A stretch of DNA of 64,000 nt from assembly GCA_014905825.1 (NCBI GenBank), contig JACGCN010000016.1, positions 930,001 to 994,000 of the forward strand, written 5' to 3'. Under the pieces are notes generated by a model. That model saw nothing but the letters and a program-made list of their open reading frames with translations. It was not told the DNA's origin and did not search any database. The position numbers and the translations under genes are program-made. Origin of the DNA: Lyophyllum atratum. Taxonomy: Eukaryota > Basidiomycota > Agaricomycetes > Agaricales > Lyophyllaceae. Positions 45,152 through 55,261 of this stretch are shown here, piece by piece; within the stretch, counting starts at the first letter, position 1; the number at the start of each line of letters is the position of its first letter.

Positions 45152-46001
45152 AGGACCCCCGAAAGCGCCCTAAGATGCCTAATCCCAGTCCGGATAAGAT
45201 CTGGGGAATTTTGGGGGCAATGCCACAGGTCTGTCCGGATACGAAACCGCAAAATTTGGTCGAAATCCCTGAGCTGGGTGTGAGCTGGGTGTCCGGATAA
45301 AAATTGCAGGGTACTCTAGAAGTCTGATTGCTGACCGGATAGAAATTGGGAAAAACGAAAGGGCACCTCAAGGCTCGATCTCAGGGAGTTCTGGAGGACT
45401 CCAGCAGAATGAGAAGGCGCTCAGCTCCTACACTATCGCTACGTATTTTTGACATCTGCGTTTAGGCGCCCATGGCTGTATAGCAAAGCGTCGTCGAGCA
45501 ATCTTACATGACCGAAGCCGGCTCTGATAGGCTCTGATCAGTAACTGTCCTTCATACTAAGCGCATTGATTTCCTCCATTCCGCGATGTTCCTCTATTCG
45601 TGTTCTGAAGTATCATCAGAGACCGGTTGGGGAGTTTCCAAGAAGTTGAATGAAGACACGGCGAGGGTGATCCAGGCTGTCAAAACCCTTCTTGATCACG
45701 AAATTATTAATAAAGCTAAAAAGCAATAGTACATGTTTAGGAATGTACAATTGGTAGAGAAATGCTCTAACTAGTCCTGATGACTTTCTTGGACGTGCTG
45801 AGGGCGCTGAACGATGGGCCGCGCAGCGGAGAAAATTTCTAGGAAAAAATGAATGCCTGATGCAGGGATCCGGATAAAAATCCACTATTTTGGAGGCCTG
45901 ATTCGCCGTCCGGATAAAAACCTGGCTAAAAGTGTCCGGATAAAAAGCGCGGATTTTGGCTCATCTGGGATCAGGCATTTTGGGTGGCTTTCGGGGGTCC
46001 T
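45152..46001. mobile_element. Non-autonomous hAT-like DNA transposon, about 850 bp
   Basis: The ends are inverted repeats. The left begins AGGACCCCCGAAAGC at 45152 and the reverse complement of the right end begins with the same 15 bases at 46001. By eye 32 of the first 37 positions agree (both continue to ATGCCT.ATCCCAG). The element is flanked by perfect 8-bp direct repeats AGCGAGAC. An 8-bp duplication and A/G-rich inverted repeats fit the hAT superfamily. No transposase ORF is present, so it must have been moved in trans. Six exact copies of TCCGGATA sit near the ends (45189, 45234, 45292 on the left; 45869, 45909, 45935 on the right, all in plus orientation), most followed by runs of A. 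They look like subterminal transposase-binding repeats. The middle is AT-rich and empty. Confidence 0.78.
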
Positions 46002-46009
46002 AGCGAGAC
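46002..46009. repeat. Right target-site duplication of the hAT-like element
   Basis: AGCGAGAC directly after the right inverted repeat, identical to 45144-45151. Confidence 0.75.
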
Positions 46010-47020
46010 GCAACGCGACTGAGCTCGCCCGTACGTTCCGGATGTGTGTCCATGTATAATGCCATCAGATTCGACATCAACCCCTGTCGTTGTGAACGAC
46101 GATCATAATTTTAAATACTTAGTTGTACGTACACAAGTTATAACTACGGCGGGCTCAGTTTTTGCAGAGAGCCGCTCCAAGACGTGTTTACTAGCGGGTC
46201 AAAAAGCACGGAGCAGTGTCAAGGCGCGGCTAAGCACCAAGATTCAGACGCGGGATGGGCCTAGATTCAAGGATTGATGGTTTGGCTATATGAAGAAGCG
46301 CTTCTTTGCCATTATTATGTGGAGACTCTGTTGACTTATCATAGAGTCTCCGTCGTAGCAACGACGGCTCCCGTCCCTTGACATTAGCAAAAGCATAGAT
46401 GTGTGTGCAGGGTTGCCTGGCCAGCAAATGGTCAATCTTGACGCTGAAGTGATTGAAACCCTGACGGCGTCAGGTGAAAATGACACAAGGTGGGTGGATT
46501 AGTTGGAACAAAGGATCGGCACTCTCGCTTGCGCCAGCAGCGACGGGTAGTGCATGTGAGAGGATGTGAAGTGGTAAAATATTTTCAAGGGTTGGACGAG
46601 ACAGGGACCGGGATCTGAAAATTTGAAGGCCATTGCCGATGTTTAGAGTTCAGGGACCAACGGCTAGCGTGCTCTCAGTGACCCATATATTTCGCCCAAG
46701 GCTCAAATCGTCCAACATTCCCCTCCCGTTCCTCTCCTCAAGACTGGAGTAATAAAAGGGTTAGCTCACCGTTGTCGAGCTCGTCGACGTCGCCTGACTC
46801 TTTGCAGCCATCAGCCTCATTGTAACAACAGCCCTTTTAGACGGGCTCAAAATCAGCTTCGAGGTGAGTCGGTGATGGTGGCTCTGCAACTTGCCATGTA
46901 TCTTCTTTGACCTTCCTAATCTCTAGGCTTACCCTTGTGCAACTACGCTCCGCTTTTTCTATTCCTGCCCAAACCATTTTTCTGTCGTTCACCGTCTTGG
47001 CATAGCTTGTCACCTCCAAA
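46010..47020. other. Intergenic upstream of the PUF gene
   Basis: About 1 kb between the transposon and the PUF start. No supported ORF. A short perfect hairpin-like stretch (CCGTCGT...ACGACGG) lies near 46350-46366. The last 300 bp contain CT-rich promoter-like sequence. Confidence 0.45.
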
Positions 47021-50000
47021 ATGAATACCACTCTGGAAAACTCTATTTCTACTAATAATCACCATCCTTCTTCTAATGAGAGAAAGCAAAGTCCACCCGC
47101 CTTCCTGGACTTAGCGGACTCTGTGAGTCGCTTCACTCGTCTTTTCACACAGCCGACTCATTACCAAGCTAGGCTGCGAGATTAGGAAGTAATATGCCCG
47201 ATATGTCCGCTGTGAGTTAACGCTGCCTCTTTGTCTGGAATGGCTCGTACTCATAGTTTGCATAAAGCGCGTTGAGCTCAAGCGCCTCGAGCACGAACGT
47301 CAGCGTCTTATTCAGCGCAAGATATTTGAAGACCAGATGCGGGCTTTGGAGCAACAACAGGCACAGGAGCTGTTGAGCATTCCTTATGATCCGAATGCAC
47401 CAAACGGCAATGGGGGCATGCAACATTTGGCAGTCTCCGCTCCCACCACTCCCCCTCGCGTCAACGCTGTCTTAAACGGCGAGGCTCACCCCAATGCGCG
47501 GATGGGACGTGGTCAGCTCCCGGTTGATGCAGAGTCGCTCTCTAGAGCTGTGGGGTCCGCTGCAGACAAGAGAAAGTCAGTTACCTATGCTCCCTCGGTC
47601 AACCTGTCTCCGGATATGCCCACCCCTGCTGTTACGAACGGTCAAGGCTTTTCTCGCCCGGCTGGCGCCAAGAGCATGCCTGCTAGTCGCCGAACCTCCG
47701 CGAGCAGCCACGACGAAGAACTGGCCGGCCACCTTCAAGGATTGTCCATGGCGGGCGAGCGTTCGACTAGGGCTTCCCCCGTACCTGGCCAAGTATCGGC
47801 TTCTATTCTGATGAGGAGCAACTCACGCTACGGGGAAGATCAAGCAGCTCGGTATGCCAGTGCTTATAACCCTGGCATGATGTTGGATGAGCAGCTGGAT
47901 CAGGAAATGCACAGTGCGTGCCTTGTCAAATATTCGCACATGGTTGTAAGCTGATTATGATGTAGACGCTATGAGGAACCTCCCGACTTCGGACGACGAC
48001 AAGTATCACAATTCCTATCCTAGCAGCAAGGTAAGACGGCCAATATCTCATCCTTGACATGCTCTAAAACTGTGCAAGGTGTCAACATCCTCGGCTGCTC
48101 TGGATCTCGCTCACATCTCTCAAACTTCTCCTCGTTCCCAATTCCGCGCACTGGAATCTCGAGAAAAGTCGTCGTCGGAATGGCCTCAGTTCATCGGAGG
48201 TCCCCGTGCACCAGATGGCCTTGGCTCTCGCTCGGACAGGAGAACGGTGACGAACCCGAACTTGACTCTATCCGCTCCCACCAACGATCATCCCACGGGC
48301 AAGCATGGAAACACCGTCTCGGCCTCGGCTACACCGCTCATCCAGCAGCTATCTCAAGGTTCCAACCACTCTCATGTCCACACTCCTGTGTCACGCCGTG
48401 GTTCTCCCCCAAGCATGCTCGATAACATGGGTAGCGCGACTCGTTCTGTACCCGGCACTCCTCTTGGCGGCGTTCCTGGAAATCCGCTTCACATCAAGTC
48501 TCAAGGGAGCCCTCATACTCCTGATACGCATTCTATGAATGCGCGGCTGGGAGGTCATCAACTGGGTGATGCCTCTGGTAGTCCGAACGACTTGCAGTCA
48601 TCGCTGTCTCGACTCAATCAACAGTCATACGAGAATGGTTCCCTCACTTTCAGCTCTATTCAGCATGATGCGCTCGACGAGGTGTGTATCTATCCTACGG
48701 TGCTAAATCCACCTATTCATCATTTGTCAGCAGCAGTATGACTTGGATTCTGTGTATGGCATTAATGGCGGCGATGGCAACCGCTACGACGGCTACGGGT
48801 ATGAAGCGAACGGCCGCGGCGGTGCCACCAGCGCGCCTGCCAATGGCACGAGCGGTTCTACGGCACTGTATCACCACAACGGCTCTCGCTATGGCTTGGG
48901 ACTACCTGGCAGGATGAACCCTGGCGCTGCAGACAACAAAATGAACGGGCTGCATGGACCTAAGCACAAACGGGGTGACGTTGATCGTGAATGTATGTCA
49001 TTGTCGACTCTGTGTAGTTTACCGAACTGAAGGCCTTCCCAGTCAACCGCTTCGCAGGCACACGTTTGGAGGATCTACAGGGGGAAATTCCGGCTCTTTG
49101 TAAGGATCAGCATGGTTGTCGTTATTTGCAGAAGAAGTTGGAGGAAGGTATTCCAGAGCATCGTGATATGATTTTCCGCGAGACCTTCGGCCACTTCGCA
49201 GAACTCATGACTGGTATGTACTTGAAGTCTTCGCTCAATTCTTACGCACCAACTCATCCGGTGAACCAGATCCTTTTGGCAATTACCTGTGCCAGAAGCT
49301 GCTGGAGTTTTCGACTGATGAGCAGCGTAATGTTATTTGCGAATCCGTAGCTCAGGACCTGGTCAATATCTCTTTGAACATGCATGGCACGCGTGCAGTC
49401 CAGAAGATGGTGGACTTCCTTTCCACACGGAGACAGGCGAGTTCATTCAACAGTTATCCATGCTGTCCCTTATCTCATACTTACGGCGGGGAAATCAGGC
49501 TGATCATAGATACAATGCTCAGATACATTCTATCATTGTCGCGCTCAGCCTTCATGTTGTTGTGCTTATCAAGGATCTGAACGGAAACCACGTCATTCAA
49601 AAGTGTCTGAACAAGTTGGCCCCAGAGGATAACCAGGTATATTTGCCATTGAGACTTCTTGCGCCATTCTTTACTCATCACCCACTTTGTGAAGTTCATT
49701 TATAATGCTGTTGCTGCCAACTGTGTTGAAGTCGCCACCCATCGCCATGGATGCTGCGTTTTACAGAGGTGTATTGATCATGCCTCGGACCATCAACGCG
49801 TGCAATTGGTGACTGAGATCACGTATAATGCCCTCACTCTTGTCCAGGATCCGTATGGCAACTATGTATGCAGTCTTCCCGTTTTATCTGAACATCAGCT
49901 GACGGTTATATTCAGGTTGTTCAATATATTCTTGACTTGAACGATAACCGCTTCAGCGACGCTGTGATTCGTCAGTTCGCTGGGAACGTTTGTGCGCTTT

Positions 50001-50816
50001 CTGTTCAGAAGTTCAGCTCCAATGTCATTGAAAAGGTTTGTTCCTGGATGCGTGTCTCACTTCTATCATCATCTGATCATCTGTCTATCCAGTGTGTTCG
50101 TGTCGCAGAACATAGCACACGCAAGATGCTTATCGAGGAGCTATTGAACCGTACACGTTTGGAGAAGCTGCTCCGCGACTCATACGGCAACTACTGTGTG
50201 CAGGTACGTCTGCGATTACCTTTCCTGCGACGTGATATTGATTGTATCGATTGATATGCAGACCGCGCTGGATTATGCTGAACCTGCACAACGCGCACTT
50301 TTGGTGGAAGGCATCCGCCCCATTCTTCCTTTGATCCGGAACACGCCATATGGCAAGCGGATCCAGAACAAGTTGCAGCGTGAGCAGATGGACCACTACG
50401 GAAGCTATCACAGCCAACCTGGCATGGGCAACGTTGCAATCGGCAATCAAGGGATGGGCGCTCCTCATGGTCATCATGCCGGCGGCGGCAGCGGTCGTCA
50501 CATGCCTCCCTCTCCTCACCAATCCAACCCTTTGATCGATGCCTATGGTGCACAGAATGGTATCTACTCGATGCCGCAGGCTCAGGCTTCGTTCGGCCAG
50601 GCTCATCTCGCTGGTTCCCTCATTCATGGGATGCAACCGCAGTCGATTGATGGATATGTTTTGCAGGGTAATTCCAGCCACAACCAGGGCCTATCCTCGA
50701 CACATTCCCACGGAGGCGGGTTCTCCGGTGCCTCGTTTGCTAGTCCTTTCAGCAGTGCAGGGCTCTCGGCTTCCCTCAATGACCCCTACCAGCAGAGGTC
50801 GGCCTTCGGTTATTGA
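47021..50816 (+). CDS. Pumilio-family (PUF) RNA-binding protein
   Basis: Thirteen exons: 47021-47122, 47173-47211, 47268-47913, 47966-48030, 48079-48681, 48731-48992, 49043-49213, 49270-49436, 49523-49636, 49695-49865, 49916-50035, 50093-50203 and 50262-50816, 1041 aa. A long disordered N-terminal half (Ser/Pro/Gly-rich, with a short coiled coil ELKRLEHERQRLIQRKIFE near residue 50) precedes the Pumilio homology domain at about residues 573-905. PUF repeat cores seen in order: KDQHGCRYLQKKL, DPFGNYLCQKLLE, NMHGTRAVQKMVD, DLNGNHVIQKCL, HRHGCCVLQRCID, DPYGNYVVQYILD, QKFSSNVIEKCV and DSYGNYCVQTALD, i.e. eight repeats. The RNA-reading residues fit classic recognition of UGUA-type motifs in 3' UTRs, so it should repress or localise mRNAs. 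The intron after exon 8 is GC-AG (donor CAG/GCGAGT at 49437). The exon 6 start could be 48731 or a few codons later. Confidence 0.95.
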
Positions 50817-51669
50817 ATGTGATCGAACGACAAGAACATCCCACCCATGCCCTTCCCACCGTCTTTTCGAAACCACCATGGACTTATGTTCTTTTTAATC
50901 ACCTGATGCGTCTTGCGTCCGATACCTCCAAAACTACCTTACAAAAGACCTTTTGAATTGTCGTTCCGTCGCGCTCGTATTCTTCCCCAAACCGTACTAT
51001 CTAACACCTCGGCTTCCACACCGTGAATCTATATTCCATACCACACACGCCTTCTCCCCGCATTGTATTTTGCAACCGGCATATTCGCACCCCATTGCTT
51101 TTCCTGCTTTCTGTCCCAACAACTTCTTATTTGCCCCTACCCATTTGTACAGGTTATTTCTCAATCACCCCTAACTCGGTTGTCTGTGCAATAGTATCCT
51201 CGTTGCAGCACTATTTGTCTGTCATTCTGTAGTTATTCAACCCCAAGCTGTATAAAGTCATTCAATAATCAGATCTGCGGATTTTATGGTGTCCCGTATA
51301 TTGGAGTTCAAGAAGTGTAGACTCTACGCGAACGGCAAGCAGTTGACCATCAAAGTTGTAGTGTTCGTGACAGTCATGATTCGCTGAGACGAGTCGTTTG
51401 GTATAGATGTGTAGCCATCATTCATTGAACACGTCTCTACGCGACAGGATACGAAAGAGAACATGATAGTGGACATCGCCTTCGAAGCGTGAAGATTTGG
51501 CGACGGCCCTTGAGCAACAGGTGTAAAGCTTAGGATTCGCGCGACATAGGTGGTAATCATAGCTCCCAAAAGTGATATCTTGTTGGCATAGCATAATTTC
51601 CATACAGGGAGGATTTTCTACGCGATTAGATAGAAATGCGACGTGAAATGAAATGCAAGTTAAATTTGC
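50817..51669. other. Intergenic, convergent 3' ends (PUF / RPS29)
   Basis: About 850 bp. The first 450 bp are strongly pyrimidine-rich on the plus strand, which fits a long PUF 3' UTR. No ORF supported. Confidence 0.5.
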
Positions 51670-51995
51670 TCATCGGTTCTGGAAGACAGAACATTAGTCG
51701 CTGCCACTCCTTCACAAACGCCCCATACGCTCACCTTGGTGAAACCGATGGCAGAAGACTTTTCACGGAAGCATTGACGGCAGAGGTCAAGACCGTATTT
51801 GCGGACGAGACCAGCCTGGTGGGAGCAGAGTCGGCTAAATTCCGAGGTTCAAACGTCCATCGTCAGTCGTAGTTCCACCAAATGCGCATACGTTCCCCAT
51901 GGTCCCGCAATACGCCAAAGTGAATCTACTCACCACTGGCGACTACCCTTTCCGAATTTTCTGGGGCGGGAGAACCAAACAGCGTCGTGTGTCAT
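51670..51995 (-). CDS. RPS29: Ribosomal protein S29 (uS14)
   Basis: Three exons: 51934-51995, 51735-51834 and 51670-51678. The last exon holds only Asn-Arg and the stop. The 56-aa product is the normal length of eukaryotic uS14/S29, a small-subunit head protein. It starts [19 protein letters not shown] and carries the zinc-binding set C-x2-C...C-x2-C (CRLCSHQ and DLCRQCFRE). It ends in IGFTKNR, where the family usually has IGFxKxR or similar. The protein is too short for routine gene finders when split into three exons. Confidence 0.96.
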
Positions 51996-52372
51996 TTTGG
52001 GATATGGGTGTCTTGAGGAGCCTAGTTTTCGATGGGGACTTAGACTACGAAGAATAGCAGCAGCAATTGATACTCACTGTGCCCGAAAAGCTTGCGTTGG
52101 CTACGGCGATTTTTGGCGACGGAGTTATGGTTAGTGAGATCGAGCGAGGAGCCGCTTATGTAAACTGTACACAAGTGATGTTTAAGGTTCAAGCTCCGAC
52201 TCCTCGCTCACTGTAGGCCTTTGCGTGGCGCAGGTCCAAGGGTACGTCGACTTGAAGAAGGCTTGGAAGGAGTGAAACCCTACTCGGCGGTCGCTGAGTC
52301 AAACTATTGGACAGGCGGAGAACAAGGCTCTCCAAGGCAAAATAATTGAATACTAAGCAAAAAGACGTAGTA
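51996..52372. other. Intergenic: RPS29 promoter and tRNA 3' flank
   Basis: About 380 bp. Just below the tRNA the minus strand reads TCTTTTTGC (the A-run is at 52359-52363 on the plus strand), a polymerase III terminator. The rest should be the RPS29 promoter. Confidence 0.45.
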
Positions 52373-52464
52373 GCCCACCGCGAGGGTCGAACTCGCAGCC
52401 TTCAGATCACTGGGATCAACCCGCCGTAAGAGTCTGACGCTCTATCCGATTGAGCTAGGCGGGC
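52373..52464 (-). tRNA. tRNA-Lys (anticodon CTT) with a 19-nt intron
   Basis: The minus strand folds as a cloverleaf. The acceptor stem GCCCGCC pairs with GGTGGGC (one G-T pair). The D-arm is AGCTCAATCGGATAGAGC, the anticodon stem TCAGA/TCTGA, and the T-arm GCGAGTTCGACCCTCGC. The anticodon loop CTCTTA+A gives anticodon CTT (Lys). A canonical intron sits one base after the anticodon, at 52408-52426 (19 nt). Removing it leaves 73 nt. A T5 terminator follows at 52359-52363 on the minus strand. Confidence 0.93.
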
Positions 52465-52714
52465 TGTGGTGGGGAGTAAGGTATACTTACTACGAGGGAA
52501 GCAACGAAATAGAATGGCGCACCGCCTTTCCTAATTAAGGATTCCCTTTCAATCCTGATCGGGTTAGGCTGTTGCCATACCGCATTTGGGCCTGCTAGTC
52601 TGCCCTTATGCTTCTTAGAGACCCTGCACCTGTGGAAATGATCTGTTTTAAACCCCAAGGTCGAAGGTGTTCTCGCCTACCCTCTCGACCGCCCACATCA
52701 CATCCACAGCCCAA

Positions 52715-54917
52715 ATGTCTCCGTTCAACGTGATGGTCACCGTCCTCACCGTTGGCCTCAAGGTATCGGGAGTATGCCTCGTGCTTTTGCTAGCCCGAGG
52801 CGTTGTTGGGTTCCTCAACATGGTTCTCGTCATGCCCCTCTTCGATCCCTTGAGACATCTACCTGGACCCAAAGCCTCGGCATTGCAGAATCATTTCCAG
52901 GAAATAATGGAGTGCGTTCGTCCAACACATGCGGTGGCGCATGTTTGCTCAATCCCAATCTGCTATTTTCCAGTCCCGCTAAGACTCCCAAAACGCATGA
53001 AGATTGGCAGAAAGAGTTTGGAAAGACTTTCCGATTCCACGGTTTCGGAAAGGTACGTTTCTATCTGCATTCCACTCAGCGATGCGTAATCCGTATTTAT
53101 CTTCACAGCACGATTACCGCATGATGTCTTTCGATTTTCGCGTCATATCTCATGTCCTCAACTCAACAACATATGAAAAGCCATGGCAGACCCGGGCTCT
53201 GCTTGCTAGGCTGATTGGTCGCGGTGAGTCCAGCCCATGATGTTAAGTCAATCTTTACTTACGGGAACTTGTTATAGGTATTTTCTCTATGGAAGGCAAT
53301 GAACACAAAGTTCAGGTACGTGCCATGTTAGGCACCACGATCTCCTATTAAACCACAGGATATCTAGCGTCGACTCATTGGCCCTGCATTCACTCTCCAA
53401 TCCATCAAAGCGATTAACCCAGTATTCTTGCAAAAGGCCCGGCAGCTCTGTGATCGTTGGGAAGCCCTCATATCCGAACCCTTCGTCGATGCTCACCCAA
53501 CCGACCCTCCACCTGCATACGCCGCGGTTGCACCTGCTGGTGAACAGTTCAAAGGTGTAACTATTGATGTCGCCCATTGGACTTCCCGTGCCTCCTTCGA
53601 CGTGATTGGCCTGGCCGGTTTTGATTATAACTTCAAAGCGCTGGAAGATGAATCGGAAGAGGTCTATGGAGCCTATAGACGTATGTTCGACGTTGCTGAC
53701 AAGGGACCTCGCTTGAGGGGTGTCCTGGAGTTATATTTCCCGATCATCAGGAGTCTTTGGGTGAGTCTTCGTCGCGCAACGTAACCTCTGAACCGTCGTA
53801 ATTTACGGTTTCTGCATCTTAGCCCGATAATGGAACCAAAGTCACAAACGAGAGCCTTCGCATCATCGGAAAAGCAGGCAAAAAGCTCGTCGCAGCCAAA
53901 AAAGCGACTGTAATGGCAGAAACATCCAAGAAGGAAAGCCAACAGAAAGACATTCTTAGTCTCCTTAGTACGTTTTCTTCACTTTGTTCTCTTTACTGCA
54001 CCTGTCTAATCGAATTCGACCTGGCAGTTAAAGCAAACCTTTCCACCGACCCTTCCAAGCGGCTGTCAGATGCCGAACTACTTGACCAGTGCTCGACATT
54101 CCTTCTTGCAGGTTCTGACTCCGTCTCGTTGGCCATGGCCTGGTGCCTGCACTTCCTTGCCTTAAATCCTGAAATACAAACGCGCCTTCGCAACGAAATC
54201 CTCTCCATTGCCAGCGCCGCTCCTTCACCAGCAGATGACGAAACCCCCGACGAGCGAGATTCCACCCGAGCTACTCCCCCGCCGACCTACAGCAGCTCAA
54301 ACTGTATCCACGAAGTCTGGGACGAGATCGAGGCATCGCCATACCTGGACGCCGTGGTCCGCGAGACTCTGCGATTATGTCCCCCGGTACACGCTACGAT
54401 CCGTGTTGCCACTGCCGATGATCAGATCCCCGTCTCGCACCCTGTGGTCCTCCAGGACGGCACGGTGGTCGAAGCGGGAGGCTTCGTCAGCATACGCAAG
54501 GGCAGCTACATCCACATCCCCATCGAAGGCCTCAATCTCTCCACGGAAATCTGGGGGAGTGATGCCTTGGAATTTAAGTGAGATTCTTTCTTTCCTTTTC
54601 GATACGTGACAGCTGATGTTTTCTTCATCACCAATAGTCCTGATCGCTGGACATCCCTACCATCGAGTGCGCGTTCACCAGCTCATCCAGGCCTCGGGAA
54701 CATGATGACCTTCGGGATGGGGCCGCACTCGTGTCTGGGATATAAGTTCAGCGTCAATGAAATGAAAGCCTTCTTAGCGACGATGCTGCCCCAGTTCGTT
54801 TTCAGCCCAGCCGCGGACATCTCCAAGTTCAACGCGATTCTTACAAGGCCATATATCACTAATAAGTGGGAGTTGGGCACGCAGCTGCCGCTCGTTGTTG
54901 GGAGATACACTGCTTGA
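52715..54917 (+). CDS. Cytochrome P450 monooxygenase
   Basis: Eight exons: 52715-52911, 52974-53052, 53109-53223, 53278-53315, 53368-53760, 53823-53967, 54028-54577 and 54638-54917, 598 aa. An N-terminal membrane anchor (VSGVCLVLLLARGVVGFL) leads to the hinge HLPGPKAS, so the enzyme sits on the ER. Haem-P450 motifs are complete: I-helix LLAGSDSVSLAM (about residue 349), ExxR in VRETLRLCPP (about 434), PDRW, and the haem-binding FGMGPHSCLG with its Cys near 537. The length is on the high side because of extensions and an acidic insertion (about residues 390-410). The substrate cannot be told from sequence. It is a lone P450 among housekeeping genes, so a biosynthetic cluster is unlikely. Confidence 0.95.
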
Positions 54918-55261
54918 AAAATTTGTATTCTATCGTACGCATCCAGGTGGTAGATGTCCTTCCATTCCGCCTACATCATGTATTACCATCGTCAGTGACT
55001 ACTGTATAGCCAGATTTTCCAATACCTTTGTATTCCTATGTCGTATACCATAATTCTCGAATCAAAATATATCTTTCATCAAAGCGCTTGGCAATATATG
55101 TATACTTAAACGAAGACTACATTACGGTTGGGTATGTACATGGTAGGTAATAGGTATAACAAAATGTAAGGTATGTAAGATTAGATGGTAGTAGGCCGAT
55201 GCAACACCAAGATATTTAAAAACCAGATCAACTCACGACATAAGTCAGTTCAAGTAGCAGT
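54918..55261. other. Intergenic, convergent 3' ends
   Basis: About 340 AT-rich bp between the P450 and the SprT-like gene. Only 3' UTRs expected; no ORF supported. Confidence 0.5.

Noticed and set aside
45189..45942. Repeated TCCGGATA as a CRISPR-like or satellite array
   Set aside because: Spacing is irregular and the repeats cluster at both ends of one transposon; they fit subterminal repeats.
51249..51256. TGTATAAA in the PUF 3' region as a self-binding Pumilio site
   Set aside because: It departs from the UGUANAUA consensus at the last positions, and single matches of this length are expected by chance.
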